Shown here: positions 19,430 to 31,121 of the stretch, in pieces
How positions within the stretch are numbered: the first letter of the stretch is position 1
Layout of the letters: each line of letters opens with the position of its first letter
Origin: Trichostrongylus colubriformis
Taxonomy: Eukaryota; Nematoda; Chromadorea; Rhabditida; Trichostrongylidae
Length of the DNA: 64,000 nt
Direction of reading: 5' to 3'
Assembly: GCA_963978905.1 (NCBI GenBank)
Contig: OZ022257.1
Span: forward strand, 33,431,685 to 33,495,684
The notes under the pieces: generated by a model
Databases searched by the model: none
The model's input: only the letters and a program-made list of their open reading frames with translations
Told to the model about the DNA's origin: nothing
Translations under genes and position numbers: made by a program

Positions 19430-20250
19430 CATACACCGCGAATCGATTTAAAAAATGGCGAAACTCTGTTTATAGAGGTTATTTGGGGTAATGACACGAA
19501 TATGACATTCGGTTTCGGCTTTGGCCCCAGTCTGATGCAATTGCTCCAAGTTGGTGCAACAACTTGCTTGCAACAAAATCGCTGAAATTCAGGAGTCAAA
19601 TAACGGGGGGGGGGAAGACACAACTCTGCGTCGATGTCGAGATCCTTTCCCTCCCTAAGCTTAGGCTAAAATTGATATCCCCTCTTCCCACATGAAAAAG
19701 CATCTGTCAAAGCATAGGTCTCATCTGCTTTAGCCTAAACCTAGGGTGTGAAAGAAGATTTGACGTCGGTGAAATATTTTCGTCTTCTCTCTCCCCCCCT
19801 CCCCGACTTTATTTGACCCAAACACACGGCTTATAGAAGTTATTTGGGATGCTGATCGCCAACATGACATTCGTTCGGGGCAATGATGCCGCTCTGTGCA
19901 CTAAACGGTGCTAAAGTAGTAGGGGGCACCACACTGTGCCCGTTATTTTTGTCTAGACCTTAAGAAGATAGGAAACTTTCTCCTCTCTACCAAGGCTTAG
20001 GCGGAGATATACGCGGGTGTGCGATTGATTGTGGAATAGTATCAGGTGAAAGACGACAGCGGGGATATGACGTTTCCCAGCTGCATTGGCACTACAAAAA
20101 CACACGAACAAGACTGGCACATTTTGCGCTACACGGCGTCCGCGCTTGAAATGATGTCAGGTTTGTAGACAGCATTCCGAATAACCCCCATACGACAATA
20201 TAGGTCATTTGCACGAAGTTAATCCCAATAACCTGTATAGGCAAGTTTTC
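19430..20250. mobile_element. decayed relative of the 38424-39188 element
   Basis: It shares 'gttatttgggg', 'atgacattcg', 'ggtgcaacaac', 'caaggcttaggcg' and 'aataaccc' blocks with the 38424-39188 element in similar order. It is interrupted by the MITE at 19593-19819. The termini are not clear. Confidence 0.5.
19593..19819. mobile_element. hAT-like MITE, copy B, nested
   Basis: About 227 bp, with ends GAGTCAAAT and ATTTGACCC. The interior is close to copy C at 30896 ('aagcatctgtcaaagcatag', 'ctcatctgctttagcctaa'). The flanks no longer show a clean 8-bp duplication. It is inserted in a decayed element of another family. Confidence 0.7.
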
Positions 20251-20329
20251 TGCGAAGTTCAATTTTTGTCTGTTTGTAGTGCATTTTTTCTGATAAGGTC
20301 GCGTTCATAGCAAACCGAATGAGATTTTT

Positions 20330-20575
20330 GGCGCATTGGCCTTTTGTAAAAAGTAGGCATCGATCGAGAAAGTGAGCGCATCGGCGCATCCGCGATTTGA
20401 GAGATTCGGCGCATTTGTGTCAAGCCTAAGATAAGTATCGATCAAGAAAATGAGCGCCTTTACGAATCCGCGATTCGAGAGATTCGGCGGATCGCCATTC
20501 GCGTAAATCATAAGATACGTTTCGATCGAGAAGGTAGGAGCATTGGCGCGTCGCAATCTGAGAGAATTAGCGGAC
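20330..20575. repeat. three-unit tandem repeat, about 80 bp
   Basis: 'atcgat[c/a]gagaa[a/g]' recurs at 20359, 20437 and 20521, and 'gcgattTgagagattcggcg' recurs between them, so three diverged units of 78-84 bp are present. Confidence 0.65.
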
Positions 20576-21062
20576 ATTTTTGCTGCGCCTTGTCTTGCTA
20601 CTTAGATTGATTCTATTGAAAAAGGCGTTTGATTTTTCGCGCCCATAGAAAGGGCTGGCGTGGGATGTTGATATTGGTGAAGATGTGAACAGTCAGTCAA
20701 TCAACGAATCCACCGTTGCACTTTCCGTCCAAGGCTCATGAAAACCTATCCATCGTTCACGAATCGATATGAATCTGCGTCAGAGGGTACACATGCTGTA
20801 ATTTTTGATGTATGAGTCTCCATTAGTTTAAAAAGAATTTGCGTGAGCCTATATCATTGTGTAAAGGTGAGAACGTATCGCTTGAGCGCATGCAGATATA
20901 GCCGTAAATACACGTTGGTCTAGTCCCCATGCGATATCTTTTTTTTGCATTTGACCGGCTCTTCATATGGTCGTAGTAGTCTTCGCGACCATTTTACGAA
21001 TTATCGTGGCATGTCGAGAGCCTTTCATTCGGTTTCTGCATGTTTTTTTCGCTTAACTTCTA

Positions 21063-22000
21063 CAGGGTGTCCCAGAATTATGGGCGCCTAAGTTCATGTT
21101 TCCTTGTATCCCTATATACAAATTGTATCAATGCTTTTTCTTTCATTTGCTGCTCAGAGGATGCACAGGATCTTCTTCTACCTGGGTGCGTACTTGTCGG
21201 GTGAAGCTCATGATATTTTTAAGATTTCAAAACTTTTTCAAATGGACTTTGCGGTCACTACTTCAACGGTGACACGCACCTAACCGTACTATGGTTTAAA
21301 ATAAAAAATTCTTACGGCCTGTACCGTTGAAGGCAACCCATTGTGGCCAACAACGTGTGGTGCTGCACATCATGGCGATAGGTTGGGTACCTCTAAGCGG
21401 GTATCAGTAATGATTTGGGGTTCAATGATGACTTGCTGATGGTTTCCGTCGATGCCGGCGCAAAGCTTGCGGGAATGTGAACATGAAGAACACGCTGTTA
21501 GTCATAATGGAGCACTGGCCTCAGTAGTCATTCGGAACAATACTTGGTGAGTTTAGCGGCAAGGCGCTTTAGTTCATAGAATCAAACAGATTCAAAAGCG
21601 CTGCCGATCCGATCTGTCCGAACTTTGTCCGTTTTGGGAGGTTTGATGGACATCACTTTCCGAGAGGTCCATCAAACCTCCCAAAACTTGGTTCCATTGA
21701 TCTCCTGCCGGGGTCGTCAACTAAAAGCAAGGTCTGACGAGTCAGTCATCCTAGTATGGAGTCACTAAGGTAGCCCTGGGAAAGATCTGGGAAGGAATGA
21801 ATGGAAAAACTTGCCTGTCAAGGGCAATGGAGTGATGTAGAGACCTTGAGCTTGTATCCCTGTTGGAAACTCATGATATGAGCGCTGTATCTTGTTACAC
21901 AAGATAAGAATAAAGTAATGAATGACTTGATCTTCCATTCACTCTATTGACGCCAACAAAATATTGCAATACCTTGGCGCCCATAATTTTGGGAAGCCTG
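21063..22000. mobile_element. Tc1/mariner-like element, non-autonomous, copy 1
   Basis: The ends are inverted repeats (CAGGGTGTCCCAGAATTAT to the left; reverse complement CAGGCTTCCCAAAATTAT from the right), both leading into GGGCGCC and flanked by TA (21061-21062, 22001-22002). It aligns over its length with 50699-51610. Every frame carries stop codons; fragments such as VMIWGSM hint at a dead transposase. It carries a perfect 21-bp hairpin (21631-21687) that copy 2 lacks. Confidence 0.75.
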
Positions 22001-22002
22001 TA

Positions 22003-23249
22003 ATTCTATGACGTTTTGCGCAGTTCCACGCTTTTTTTTTTGATGAGTAGTTTTGGATGATACAGCTGATGTGACGTAGCTGCTCTTCCATGTGCAATTT
22101 TGCACTTTGCGATTCTGCGACGTCGCGACTTCGCATGCGAAGTCACAACCTCGCAGAGTCGTGCAGAAGAAGAACATCACAGAATCGCCAACTCTGGCAC
22201 CACCATATCACTGCGATTTTAATTGTACTGGAATCGCCAAAATAGCTCTTTTTGGGACAGGTCAAAAAGATTCCTAGCTTCACCATCGCCAGCTGTCGAT
22301 GATCACCCATATCAATGCACTTGGCGGGGCAGGCGTATGCTGTGTTTCATGGAGGTTGAGGATTGATCACTCTTGCCTTACCACTCAGGTAAAGACGTGA
22401 AAGTCCCCTCGCTATTTTCTTCATAGCGTTTTCCAACGCCATTAAACCCATACTCGCGAGTAAAAAAAGGGCAAAACATCTCTTGCTGTCTCTCACAGTC
22501 TGGTCCTATGAAGTCGAAGTCTGAAAATGCGTTTGTTGGAAATCGCAAAGTACACTGTTGTTCTGGTCTTCATGCGAATTCCATCCTCTACTTCTTTATT
22601 CCAAACGAAGAACGTTACACTATAGTTATGTGGGTAGATGGTGTTTTGATCATACTATTTGATCTTTGAAGTTCGCTAGGGAATCGCTTCCATTATAAAG
22701 TAGAGCGACATTTTTACGAGTTTGGGAACCAAGAGCAATGTAATGATTAGTGATATTTGAAGTGAACAAGACGGAAAGGTATTTTGAAGAAACTTTAGTG
22801 AAAGTTGATAAATTCGATTACAAATTAGTGCATGAAAATGGTACTCAAAACTACCTGTCATTGGTCCTTTCCTGGCCGATTGCGCCAGAAATGTGTAGGA
22901 TTTATTGGTCGGAGGTTCACTGAAGGGAGGTCACTACTGTTGATGGTCGGTTGTACATATAATGCTTATAGATTAGTAGCGGGACTTAGGTATGGCACTG
23001 TGGAAGAGTCTGCTTATAATGTCTCAGTTCACGCAAGGTCGCACCCTAGATACTAATTCAGGTAACAAGTGCAGGCAATCTGCTCGTGAAGAGCTAGAGG
23101 GAAAAGGGAACGCTAGATGCAACGACCAGCGCAGAGCTCCGGTGGAACACCGAACAGGAACCACGAGGGGGCGATCGGCCTACGGTAACGCTTGCGGTTC
23201 CCTAGTTTGCAACAGTTTTACACGACTCGTTATCGGGTGTCTCTCGTAA
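22003..23249. other. intergenic, nothing recognised
   Basis: Near 22110-22160 a short self-complementary stretch occurs ('gacgtcgcgacttcgcatgcg'-like, with 'gcgaagtc'). No gene is supported. Confidence 0.4.
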
Positions 23250-23482
23250 GGCCGCGGTCATACTTTACGTGTCTGCGGCAGGGCGTGGCCGCGTATCTTG
23301 CTTCTCCACACTGCCTCGTTGCCTGCGTCATCTCTGCACCTCCCCCGTGCCACTCTCTCTCACAGGCAGCGAGAGAGAGTGGCACGGGGGAGGTGCAGAG
23401 ATGACGCAGGCAACGAGGCAGTGTGGAGACGCAAGATACGCGGCCACGCCCTACCGCAGACACGTGAAGTATGACCGCGGCC
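23250..23482. mobile_element. snapback (palindromic) MITE, TAA duplication
   Basis: The whole 233 bp folds on itself: GGCCGCGGTCATACTTTACG at the left is mirrored at the right end, and the match continues inward through 'cctcccccgtgccactctct' to a loop of about 10 nt near 23362-23371. It is flanked by TAA (23247-23249 and 23483-23485). It shares its terminal sequence with 40232-40317 and 55857-56216. A 3-bp TWA duplication suggests PIF/Harbinger-type transposition. Confidence 0.85.
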
Positions 23483-23659
23483 TAAGGCGTGGCTCCTTAT
23501 GGCTAATTTGGCGAGGGGGCGTAAGACCATAGCTGCCACCCTGACGCCGACCGTATGACTCATATTTTGCGTGGGGCACTCGCGCACTCACCGAAGCTCA
23601 GATTTTTGTAATACCAGTTGGGCTGGCGCACACTACTGCGCGTCATACAGGGAAGCATG

Positions 23660-23835
23660 CAAAATCAGCGCGTGTATCGAACTCTCTCACCCCGCCACAC
23701 TCTCACTCTCTCCACGTACTCTCACTCTAGCCACTCACCCACGTCCCTACTGTACCCCAAACTTGGGTAATTAAACCACAGGGTGGACAGACAAACATAC
23801 AAACACACCAAACTCCTGGTTTATATATAGGGTAT
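23660..23835. repeat. relic of GTCCATT MITE plus simple sequence
   Basis: 'tcgaactctctcaccccgccacac', in blocks shared with 9910-9980, is followed by 'gacagacaaacatacaaac' and 'tatatatag'. Only one end of the MITE is recognisable. Confidence 0.45.
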
Positions 23836-24184
23836 GATTGATAATTACTACGCAAAGGACCTTGCTAAGCAAACACTGCAGTTCAATGAGAAGTAGCTTG
23901 TATCACAACTCCAAAATAATTAATGCACCCCCTCGGAGTTACAATCAGTGTTTTCTATTCAAAATGAATAGGACAAAAAAGACTGAAAATGTAGAAATTA
24001 GCAAGAATCCACGCTTAGTTCACCAGTTAAGGGAATCAGGTCCGCAAAAAGTCTTCCAGCATGGATCGACGGTGCTAGTCATTTACGAAAGTCTGAGGGT
24101 TCAGTTATGTGGACGAGTCGTTCGTCGCAGAAAATGCGTCGCATGATCGATGTTCATACTTCATACTGTACTGTTCATACTATC

Positions 24185-24353
24185 GACCGCATTCATACTT
24201 TGCACACCTCGCCACTGCGCATCATACTGTAGTGTGGTAAGGTCTAGCGTTTTACAAACGGAGCGCGTCGCCGAAGTGCCGTCGTGGTTGGTGGCGGAAA
24301 CACGATTTTGCCGTCGTCGCGTCGGCGTCGGTGCGCTAAGTATGAACGCGGTC
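24185..24353. mobile_element. possible short MITE, GACCGC termini
   Basis: GACCGCATTCATACTTTGC at the left is mirrored by GCTAAGTATGAACGCGGTC at the right. The sequence of the ends (GCGGT-ATACTT) resembles that of the snapback family. No clean target duplication was found. Confidence 0.45.
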
Positions 24354-24499
24354 TCAGGGTGGCAGCTACGACTCATGCGACCCACTGGCAAATTAGCTGT
24401 AAGGACCTCGCCCAAAGAAAGTCTCTTCTCGTTGTCTTGACGTCGTATGTGAATTTGCTGGATTTTTGGAATATAATAACCCTTTTACTCCCTTTTCAG

Positions 24500-24690
24500 C
24501 TTATTTTCCTTTTCATTGTTTCACTTGTTTGTTACTGTTTGTTCTTTCACTTTATAACATCATTATAAATGAAATCAAATTTGCCCTACGAGACATCAAA
24601 TTACGGTGGCGTCGGCTTGCCTTAGCAGGCAACTCGGCCACTGAAACGTGCACAGGTGCTTCAGTGGTCGAGTTGCCTGAGACTGTCTTA
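24500..24690. repeat. dispersed repeat, copy 2
   Basis: It shares 'tttcacttgtttgtt', 'aatttgccctacg', 'gacatcaaat', 'gcaactcggccactgaaa' with 18880-19045 and 28790-28960. Confidence 0.5.
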
Positions 24691-24691
24691 C

Positions 24692-24780
24692 AGCGAATCG
24701 CTAATTTCATTAAGTGTATGTCCTCAGTGAGGAGATGTTATCTCTTGGTGCACTGTTAGGCGATCGGTCCCGTTTGCATA
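24692..24780. repeat. direct repeat, unit 1 (unit 2 at 25359-25444)
   Basis: About 88 bp, including 'tcctcagtgaggagatgtta', 'tctcttggtgcactg' and 'cgatcg', is repeated about 667 bp downstream with over 90 percent identity by eye. It contains the small palindrome TCCTCAGTGAGGA. Confidence 0.75.
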
Positions 24781-25358
24781 GTTCAAGGCGAGGCGCCCTA
24801 GAATTGCAAAAAGCGCCTTTATAACGCGTTTTTCATAAAACATATCTTTTGAGTTCGGCTGTTCGTCAAAAGAGGACAGTGTCTCCAATAAGCTCCCCTT
24901 CTTTGCCCTCCTGCCGGTGCCTTCAACCATTCTCGAGCTGTGTTGTCACGTTATTATCCCTTTGTATTCGCGTGGAAAAACGATGCGGTGTATGCTCCTC
25001 GCTCATATCCAATTTTGTCTATGGATTTATAATGCACTGAGTCGAACTGAAAGATCGATTATACAGTACTTCGGTCAGTCAATTTCAGGAGTGAACTTGA
25101 GGTCATATAAGTGGAGTCGCCAGTGATAGAAAATGTAGACATTAATTAAGTGTGAGCCATTGTCTATCTTATAATCTAGAAAATGGAAGAAACCTTTCTT
25201 TACACGAAGAAATTGTAAGAGATTCAACCGGTTCTGAATTTGCGAAAATCGAACGTTTCCTTTCGCATATTGTTTGCCTATCGTCCTTTCCTGTTTCCCT
25301 TCCTCTCTTTGAACACATCTCCATTGTCGATTTGACGAGCTCTTTGGGGCTGTCTTCC

Positions 25359-25444
25359 AGCTAATCGCTAATTTCATTAACTGTAAGTCCTCAGTGAGGA
25401 GATGTTATCTCTTGGTGCACTGGGCGATCGATCCCGTTTACATA
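25359..25444. repeat. direct repeat, unit 2
   Basis: Second copy of the 24692-24780 unit, with a 3-nt deletion after 'gcactg'. Confidence 0.75.
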
Positions 25445-27285
25445 ATGGTGTTTATTTTGAACTACGCTCGTCTGCTCAATAATTATTTGCGCAACCTCAT
25501 TCATATTTTCTGCCTTTCAGCATCTCACGTGTGATCGAAAGGCCGTTTTCTCGTTGAATATTTATGCTGATTTTCATAATTTCACGAATTCCACGAGAAC
25601 AATTCACATATTTATAACACACGTTTGAAAAAACCGAGCCCAGTAAAAATGCACATCTCAATATCTATAGAACCTCCCTTCCATTATCTTCAACTTGCAG
25701 ACGAGGTAAATTACAGAACTTGTGAGAATTTAGCTCTTCGGATGATCATCAGCGGCTTCGTCATCGGTAATCTCGAGTGAACCCTTTTGTCTATATTTCT
25801 ATCGATTACTTCGTCACCATGTACTTGTTTGTTCACCCACTTTTTTCCATCTGTCAGTGAGCACTTCCTAATACACAAACAAAAAGATTCCATGAACTCT
25901 TATTGAATCCTTCTTTTTCAACGGTATTGCTTTCCTCCGAATTGTTCTTGAGTTGCATGCTTTCATATACACGGCTTTCATTTTATATTCCCAAAGTTTC
26001 AATTTGGCATGGCTCGATTGCACTCGAAACGAATAACTCCTACTTCTCTGCTCCTTTTATGGTACTCATCCGATTTCATTTATGGTGTGATTTTTGGATA
26101 AAAAACCTCGAAGAGCCTTCCCGCTCTGACGGCCACCAGTCCACTATCCTGCACGAGTGCTCCAATCCACACAGATTATACGCTCATTATGGAGATGTTC
26201 CCATAGTTCTCAGTCGGGAAGCGAGGAGTGCTGCCACTACAGAACATGTGGATAGTAATCAAGTCATCGAACGGTGACTAGAGGAATGGGACGCTGACAT
26301 GGTTTGTAATGCGCCAAGTCCTGCAGTCAGGAAATGTCCTGACTGAAATAATACATAAGAAAACGCCCAGCTTTTTGCCTTCCAGTGTTGTAGAACTTAT
26401 TTAAGTCCCACGATTTTTGTTTGGCCGTGTTACATATTCATTATTCTCTGCCTGGAAAGTGTAGGAGTCAAGGCAGTCCTCAAATGCAGATTCATTGATC
26501 TCTGCCAGAGACAGCAGATCATTATTTGGGCCTGTATGAAGGCGGCATTTGGTAAGTGCTATGGGGGGAGGAGTACGAGGACTCGCACTCCGCGGTGAAG
26601 GCGCATTTTATGCTCCATGTAAAGTCTGTGCCAGATGGCGTGCTAGCAATGCTACTCGTGCTTCTTATGACCGCCATCCACAGGTCTAGGCTCCGTTCCA
26701 TACATCACTGTTGCTGCATGCGGGCAAGCACGTCTACGCATTAACGGAAGGAGTAGGGGTTCCATTTTTGGAATTTGGGTCCCCCCTGCTTTTTCTTGCT
26801 TCTGCACTACTTGACACATAACGTACCGAGGCTATTTTTACCGTTACTGCCCGTATGGCCAGACGTTCTTATCTAGTCTTCAAATCGTGCAACACTGTGT
26901 GTTGCACTTGGCCACCCTCTCTTTTTGGATTCAAATGAAACCGTCGATTAGTGAAGGCTAAAGCTGTCAGGACACATTTTTGGATGGGGAGAACATCATA
27001 TCTGTCCATCATTGACTGAAAAATTGGTTTCCATTTTAATGTCACTCCTAAGCAAAACCTAAACTTTCGTAGAACCAGGCATTTGGGTCCGCACCCAATA
27101 GAAAAGTTTCGCAGAGGTGAGTAGTTGTCCTGTCAATTTTTTTGTGATTGCTTGCTATGGTGTTCAAAAAGCGTGATGTCAGAATCCAGAATCCTTTTTG
27201 GAAGGGAAAGGTCCCAGAAGGTTATTTTATTTTCCATATTCGAAAACATAGTGACAGCTTTTGACCACAATACGAAAGTTTGTGT
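25445..27285. other. intergenic, nothing recognised
   Basis: It has a few open frames of 60-124 codons without domains or splice context. The hairpin phrase 'gcaacactgtgtgttgc' occurs at about 26888 and recurs at 27600 and 27643. Confidence 0.4.
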
Positions 27286-27412
27286 CCTTGGGCATGGCAG
27301 AAATAGGTTTATTAGAAGGCATTGGAATAGAATGATACATAGACAAAATCCTTGGGCATGGCAGAAATAGGTTTATTAGAAGGCATTGGAATAGAATGAT
27401 ACATAGACAAAA
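27286..27412. repeat. 64-bp tandem duplication, nearly perfect
   Basis: A 64-bp unit starting 'ccttgggcatggcagaaat' occurs at 27286 and again at 27350, identical until the last bases. Such identity indicates a recent duplication or an assembly error. Confidence 0.9.
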
Positions 27413-27597
27413 CGTGGTTATATACCCCTCAGGCCCGATCAGAGCCCTGTCAAATACACAATCAAAATACTGGGTGGCCAGATCAAATACCTAGGCAATG
27501 ATCGGGTGTGAGATCAATGAGTTTCTAAACATAATATCAATAAGTAACATAGTATGCTCAGCTACCCCCAACAGAAAGATTTGTGGCTTGGCACTGG

Positions 27598-27660
27598 TGC
27601 AACACCATGTGTTGCACTTGGCCACTCAGGAACGGTTTTGGATGCAACACCATGTGTTGA
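27598..27660. repeat. paired GCAACAC-CAT-GTGTTG hairpin motifs
   Basis: GCAACACCATGTGTTGC at about 27598 and GCAACACCATGTGTTG at about 27642 can form 6-7 bp stems. A variant lies at about 26888, followed by the same 'acttggccac' sequence. Confidence 0.55.
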
Positions 27661-27886
27661 ACGCGGTATTTATGGGTTAAAGGAGGCGGGCGGGTTTGGG
27701 ATATAGAGAAAGATTGAAGAAATGATCATTTCTGGGCGAACACTGGTTAGAAGCGATAACTGGTAACGCAACCCAATCAAAAGCGCGACGTTGTGGTCAT
27801 ATGTATTTGCATCTCCCGCGCATCTCTTCGAACTGCAACATCACCTTTCCGAGTTGCTCGCTAAAGGAGATGTCATTAGTTGTCAC

Positions 27887-28150
27887 GTAGGATGTATTCC
27901 ACTCATTCATGATTATGTAAAATAAGTGAATCAGCAAAAAACAATAATCAAGTGAAGCAGTGAATGGTAAAATAAGCGAAAGTGTAAGGCTAAAAGTGTT
28001 CGCGGTTAAAAAAACCTCATTGAATTCACACTCGACGTGTTAGCAAGGTATCGTATGTGCAATGTATGCGGCCCAACAAACTGCAGGCGTTACGGTAGAT
28101 CTTACCGTAGGCCCGATTAAAACACCCAGAATGTGCGAAGCTTGCCTCCA
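27887..28150. repeat. dispersed repeat, copy 2 (partner 1895-2141)
   Basis: Matches 1895-2141 in order and orientation. This copy runs on past the point where copy 1 is cut by its neighbouring element. Confidence 0.6.
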
Positions 28151-28789
28151 GTAGCAAAACGGGAAAAGCACTGTTATGACGTAGGAATTCCACCCGCTTT
28201 GGTACAACGGCTGTGTGTGCATTGAACATTTCTGGGCTTAAGCGTAAATAGATTCTGCTCTAACAGTTCGCCACAGCTGACGGGTTGTCTGTACTACCAA
28301 AAGAATTAATGAGCAGCATCCTCCTTGTGCAAATATCTTTTCTAGTTGACGTGATATGAAACAACTGTCGAGAGAAACCGTCACACTGGGCTACAAACAA
28401 CGCTTCTTCCTCCAAAAAATGAAGCATAGTGGATAAGCGAATGACGATCACGATCCCATTTCATAAACCACCACCAGCTGTGATGATAGGCTCAGTCGCA
28501 GCTTATCAAAGTTCGTACCGTTGCGACAGCTAATTAAGAGTTGCCCCGCGCGGCAACATGACATCGCTCGATCCTAATGTCCGACAGCCTGCCCGTGCAG
28601 CGCAAAGGAGGTTGAACAAACCGAGAGGAGCTAGTTTTGACATAAGGTACCACTTTCAATGCCTTTGATTTTGTCGCAATTGCACACGATGTCTTGCGAA
28701 GACGTTGAATGTGAGTTCATTGTGTTTACAAATCATACAAACCATTTCTCCTACTCTTTCGTTTGTTCTTCCTTTCATTGTTCCCACTT

Positions 28790-28960
28790 CTTTCTCGCTG
28801 ATTGTTGTTTCACTTGTTAAACATCATCGAAATCGAATTTGCCCTACGCGACATGAAATGACACAGCGTCCATTTTTCTGTACACCCCTAGGGGCAACTC
28901 TGCCACTAAAGTGTGCAGTTTGAGGTGGAGCGCGCTAGGATAGCAATAGCGCCCCGAAGG
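28790..28960. repeat. dispersed repeat, copy 3
   Basis: It shares 'ttgtttcacttgtt', 'aatttgccctacgcgacat', 'ggcaactctgccact' and 'agcgcgctagga' with 18880-19045 and 24500-24690. Confidence 0.5.
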
Positions 28961-29320
28961 CGCGTTCTCGGATTTCTATCTTCAGGGTTTCGCCGTTTTG
29001 TCTCGTTCTTTCTCTGCTGTTACATCGCTGAGCGTTCCTACTTTCATATTCCACAGTCTGCCTAGATGTCTTTGAGACCAACAATTCGTTGAAGATTCAG
29101 GTTGCTCTGCTCCGAGAGTGTGATACCTGGGGCGTTTGCTCGAGTCAGTCTTTAAACAAGTTTGCAGAGGGAAAATGGGAGCTTGCGTCAAATCATGTGA
29201 CCATATTCTTGAGAGAAAGGCAAGAGCGGAGGCGCCTCGTAAACGCGATTGATCCAAAAGAGAAGCAGAGTTTACATGAGAGAGCGGACAGTTTTTGGAC
29301 AAATAGGGCAGTTTTTGCTG

Positions 29321-29561
29321 GGGTGGGGTCCACGAGGTCGAATTTCCGCTTCGCGGCGTTTCACTCGCGGCGCCCCCGTACGACTCGCCGTATCGATTGC
29401 CCTTGATCGGCCGGCTGAGCGTGACTGCGTCACGTCTGCGCTTTCCACCCATACCACACTGCCTCGCTTGAAGTCTGCCATGCCCTGCCACCGGCACTCG
29501 CACCCGCTGTGCCGCTCATCGCGCGCGGCCGCGCGGAAATTCGACCTCGTGGACCCCACCC
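29321..29561. mobile_element. Mutator-like MITE with 9-bp duplication
   Basis: The ends GGGTGGGGTCCACGAGGTCG and the mirrored CGACCTCGTGGACCCCACCC form inverted repeats of about 30 bp. An exact 9-bp direct repeat TTTTTGCTG flanks them (29312-29320 and 29562-29570). Nine-bp duplications are characteristic of Mutator-type transposition. The 241-bp interior is GC-rich and non-coding. Confidence 0.85.
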
Positions 29562-29570
29562 TTTTTGCTG

Positions 29571-30895
29571 TGACGCTCGCTCTGGGGATCCAGCCATTCC
29601 CAATTCGAAGAGCAATTTTGGGAAAAAAGATTGAATTTTTAGAAGACTTGCGATCATTTTCACAACTAGGTTTAGCACAGTTTTGACGGACCTAGCCTAA
29701 CCGTACTGTGTACCCGACATATTTCCGCATATTTCTTCTATGCTGTCTATGCGTCTACTATGTCTAATGCGACGTCAGCACCTCGCCGAATGGCTGCGAG
29801 TGTACGTCGTAGACATTCATATGAGCAGGAGGTGCTATCACAATGATAGCATGACCTTAGACTCCAACATCAAGAATTCTTCGTTGCACTGAGTGATTTT
29901 CTGTGCCATCCCTTTATCACAATAACTCACTTGTGGACAGACAGACAGACATACCAGCCAACCGGCAGATGGGTTTATGTATTGCTGGGATTCTTACTCA
30001 AACTGCCTGTTATGTCACAGTTTCATCAGTTTTTGTTGAGTGTTTTTTCTTGGAGATTAGGTTTACCGGTACGTAGCACAAAAATCAGGAATGGTCTTGA
30101 AGTGGTCGGGCAAGTCAGTATAGGGTAGGGGCTGACTCAAGTGTACGAAGCACATAAGAACCATGCTTAGCTCCGCCTACCGTGGACGGCACGTGCACTG
30201 AAATGCTCGATGCTCAAATTGAGGTCTTCTCAAATTGGGGCCTCCGGTTACAAAAATAGCCCACGCGTCGGGAAAAAATTAGCAATGGCGCGATTCAATT
30301 TGGCAGTCAGAGGAGATCTCCCCATACGAGTACGGGGAATTTGACGCGTGGGATTGACGATACTTACCGCAAGAATAGCGATTCCCCTCCGGAACGGTCA
30401 ATAGACCGGGTAAAAGTGAAATTGCTGGTTTCTGCGCTAGAAACACGTAACGGTTATTGAATCGAATCTCAAGTAGGTGAAGTAGCAGAAATAAAAATTT
30501 TGTAGGGTCATAGGCTGCCGATCTATATTGATCGAAATTGTCAATCTGCAAAGTGGAATTGAAATTAAAGGCACCGGGAGGGGGGCAAGGGCGGAATAAC
30601 GTTTACAAAAACAATGGCGTCTGAAAACAAACATATGGGTTCGGTAGATACAATGTGTAACGAAACCGGCGTTGAAAAACGCGCCATAGGGCGCTATTTG
30701 CCCCCAGGGCGCGCTTCCGTCCGAACTGCAAGCTTCCATGGCCGAGCCACGCTTCGTCCATTTTAAAGCTTGTCTTCGGCCTGATGTAACCATAGTTTTG
30801 AATTATATCCTCTTTAGACTGTTTTCTAGTGACATATTTTACTTGTTTACTTATATCTTCTTAATTGTGCATTTTTATGCCTGAAAATCTCAGGA
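29571..30895. other. intergenic, nothing recognised
   Basis: It contains a short 'gacagacagacagaca' run (29939-29954). No gene is supported. Confidence 0.4.
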
Positions 30896-31121
30896 GGGTC
30901 AAATAAAGTCGGGGGGGGGGGGGGGGGAGACGCAACTTTGCGTCGACGTCGAAGCTCCTTTCCCTTACTAGGCTTAGGCTAAAGCTGATATCCCCTCCTC
31001 CCACATTAAAAAGCATCTGTCAAAGCATAGGACTCATCTGCTTTAGCCTAACTCTAGGAATGGAAAGAAGCTTTGACGTGGGTGAAAATTTTGCGTTCCC
31101 CCCCCCGACTTTATTTGACCC
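30896..31121. mobile_element. hAT-like MITE, copy C
   Basis: 226 bp from GGGTCAAATAAAGTC to GACTTTATTTGACCC, with G-runs just inside the left end (about 18 G) mirrored by a C-run at the right end. The interior matches copy B. The flanks show no clean 8-bp duplication. Confidence 0.75.

Noticed and set aside
23250..23482. CRISPR array or rho-independent terminator
   Set aside because: It is a single long palindrome with a target duplication in a eukaryotic genome, with no spaced repeats.
29249..29686. 145-codon plus-strand frame and overlapping minus-strand frames of similar length
   Set aside because: They span the 241-bp inverted-repeat element at 29321-29561; GC-rich palindromic DNA keeps several frames open by chance.
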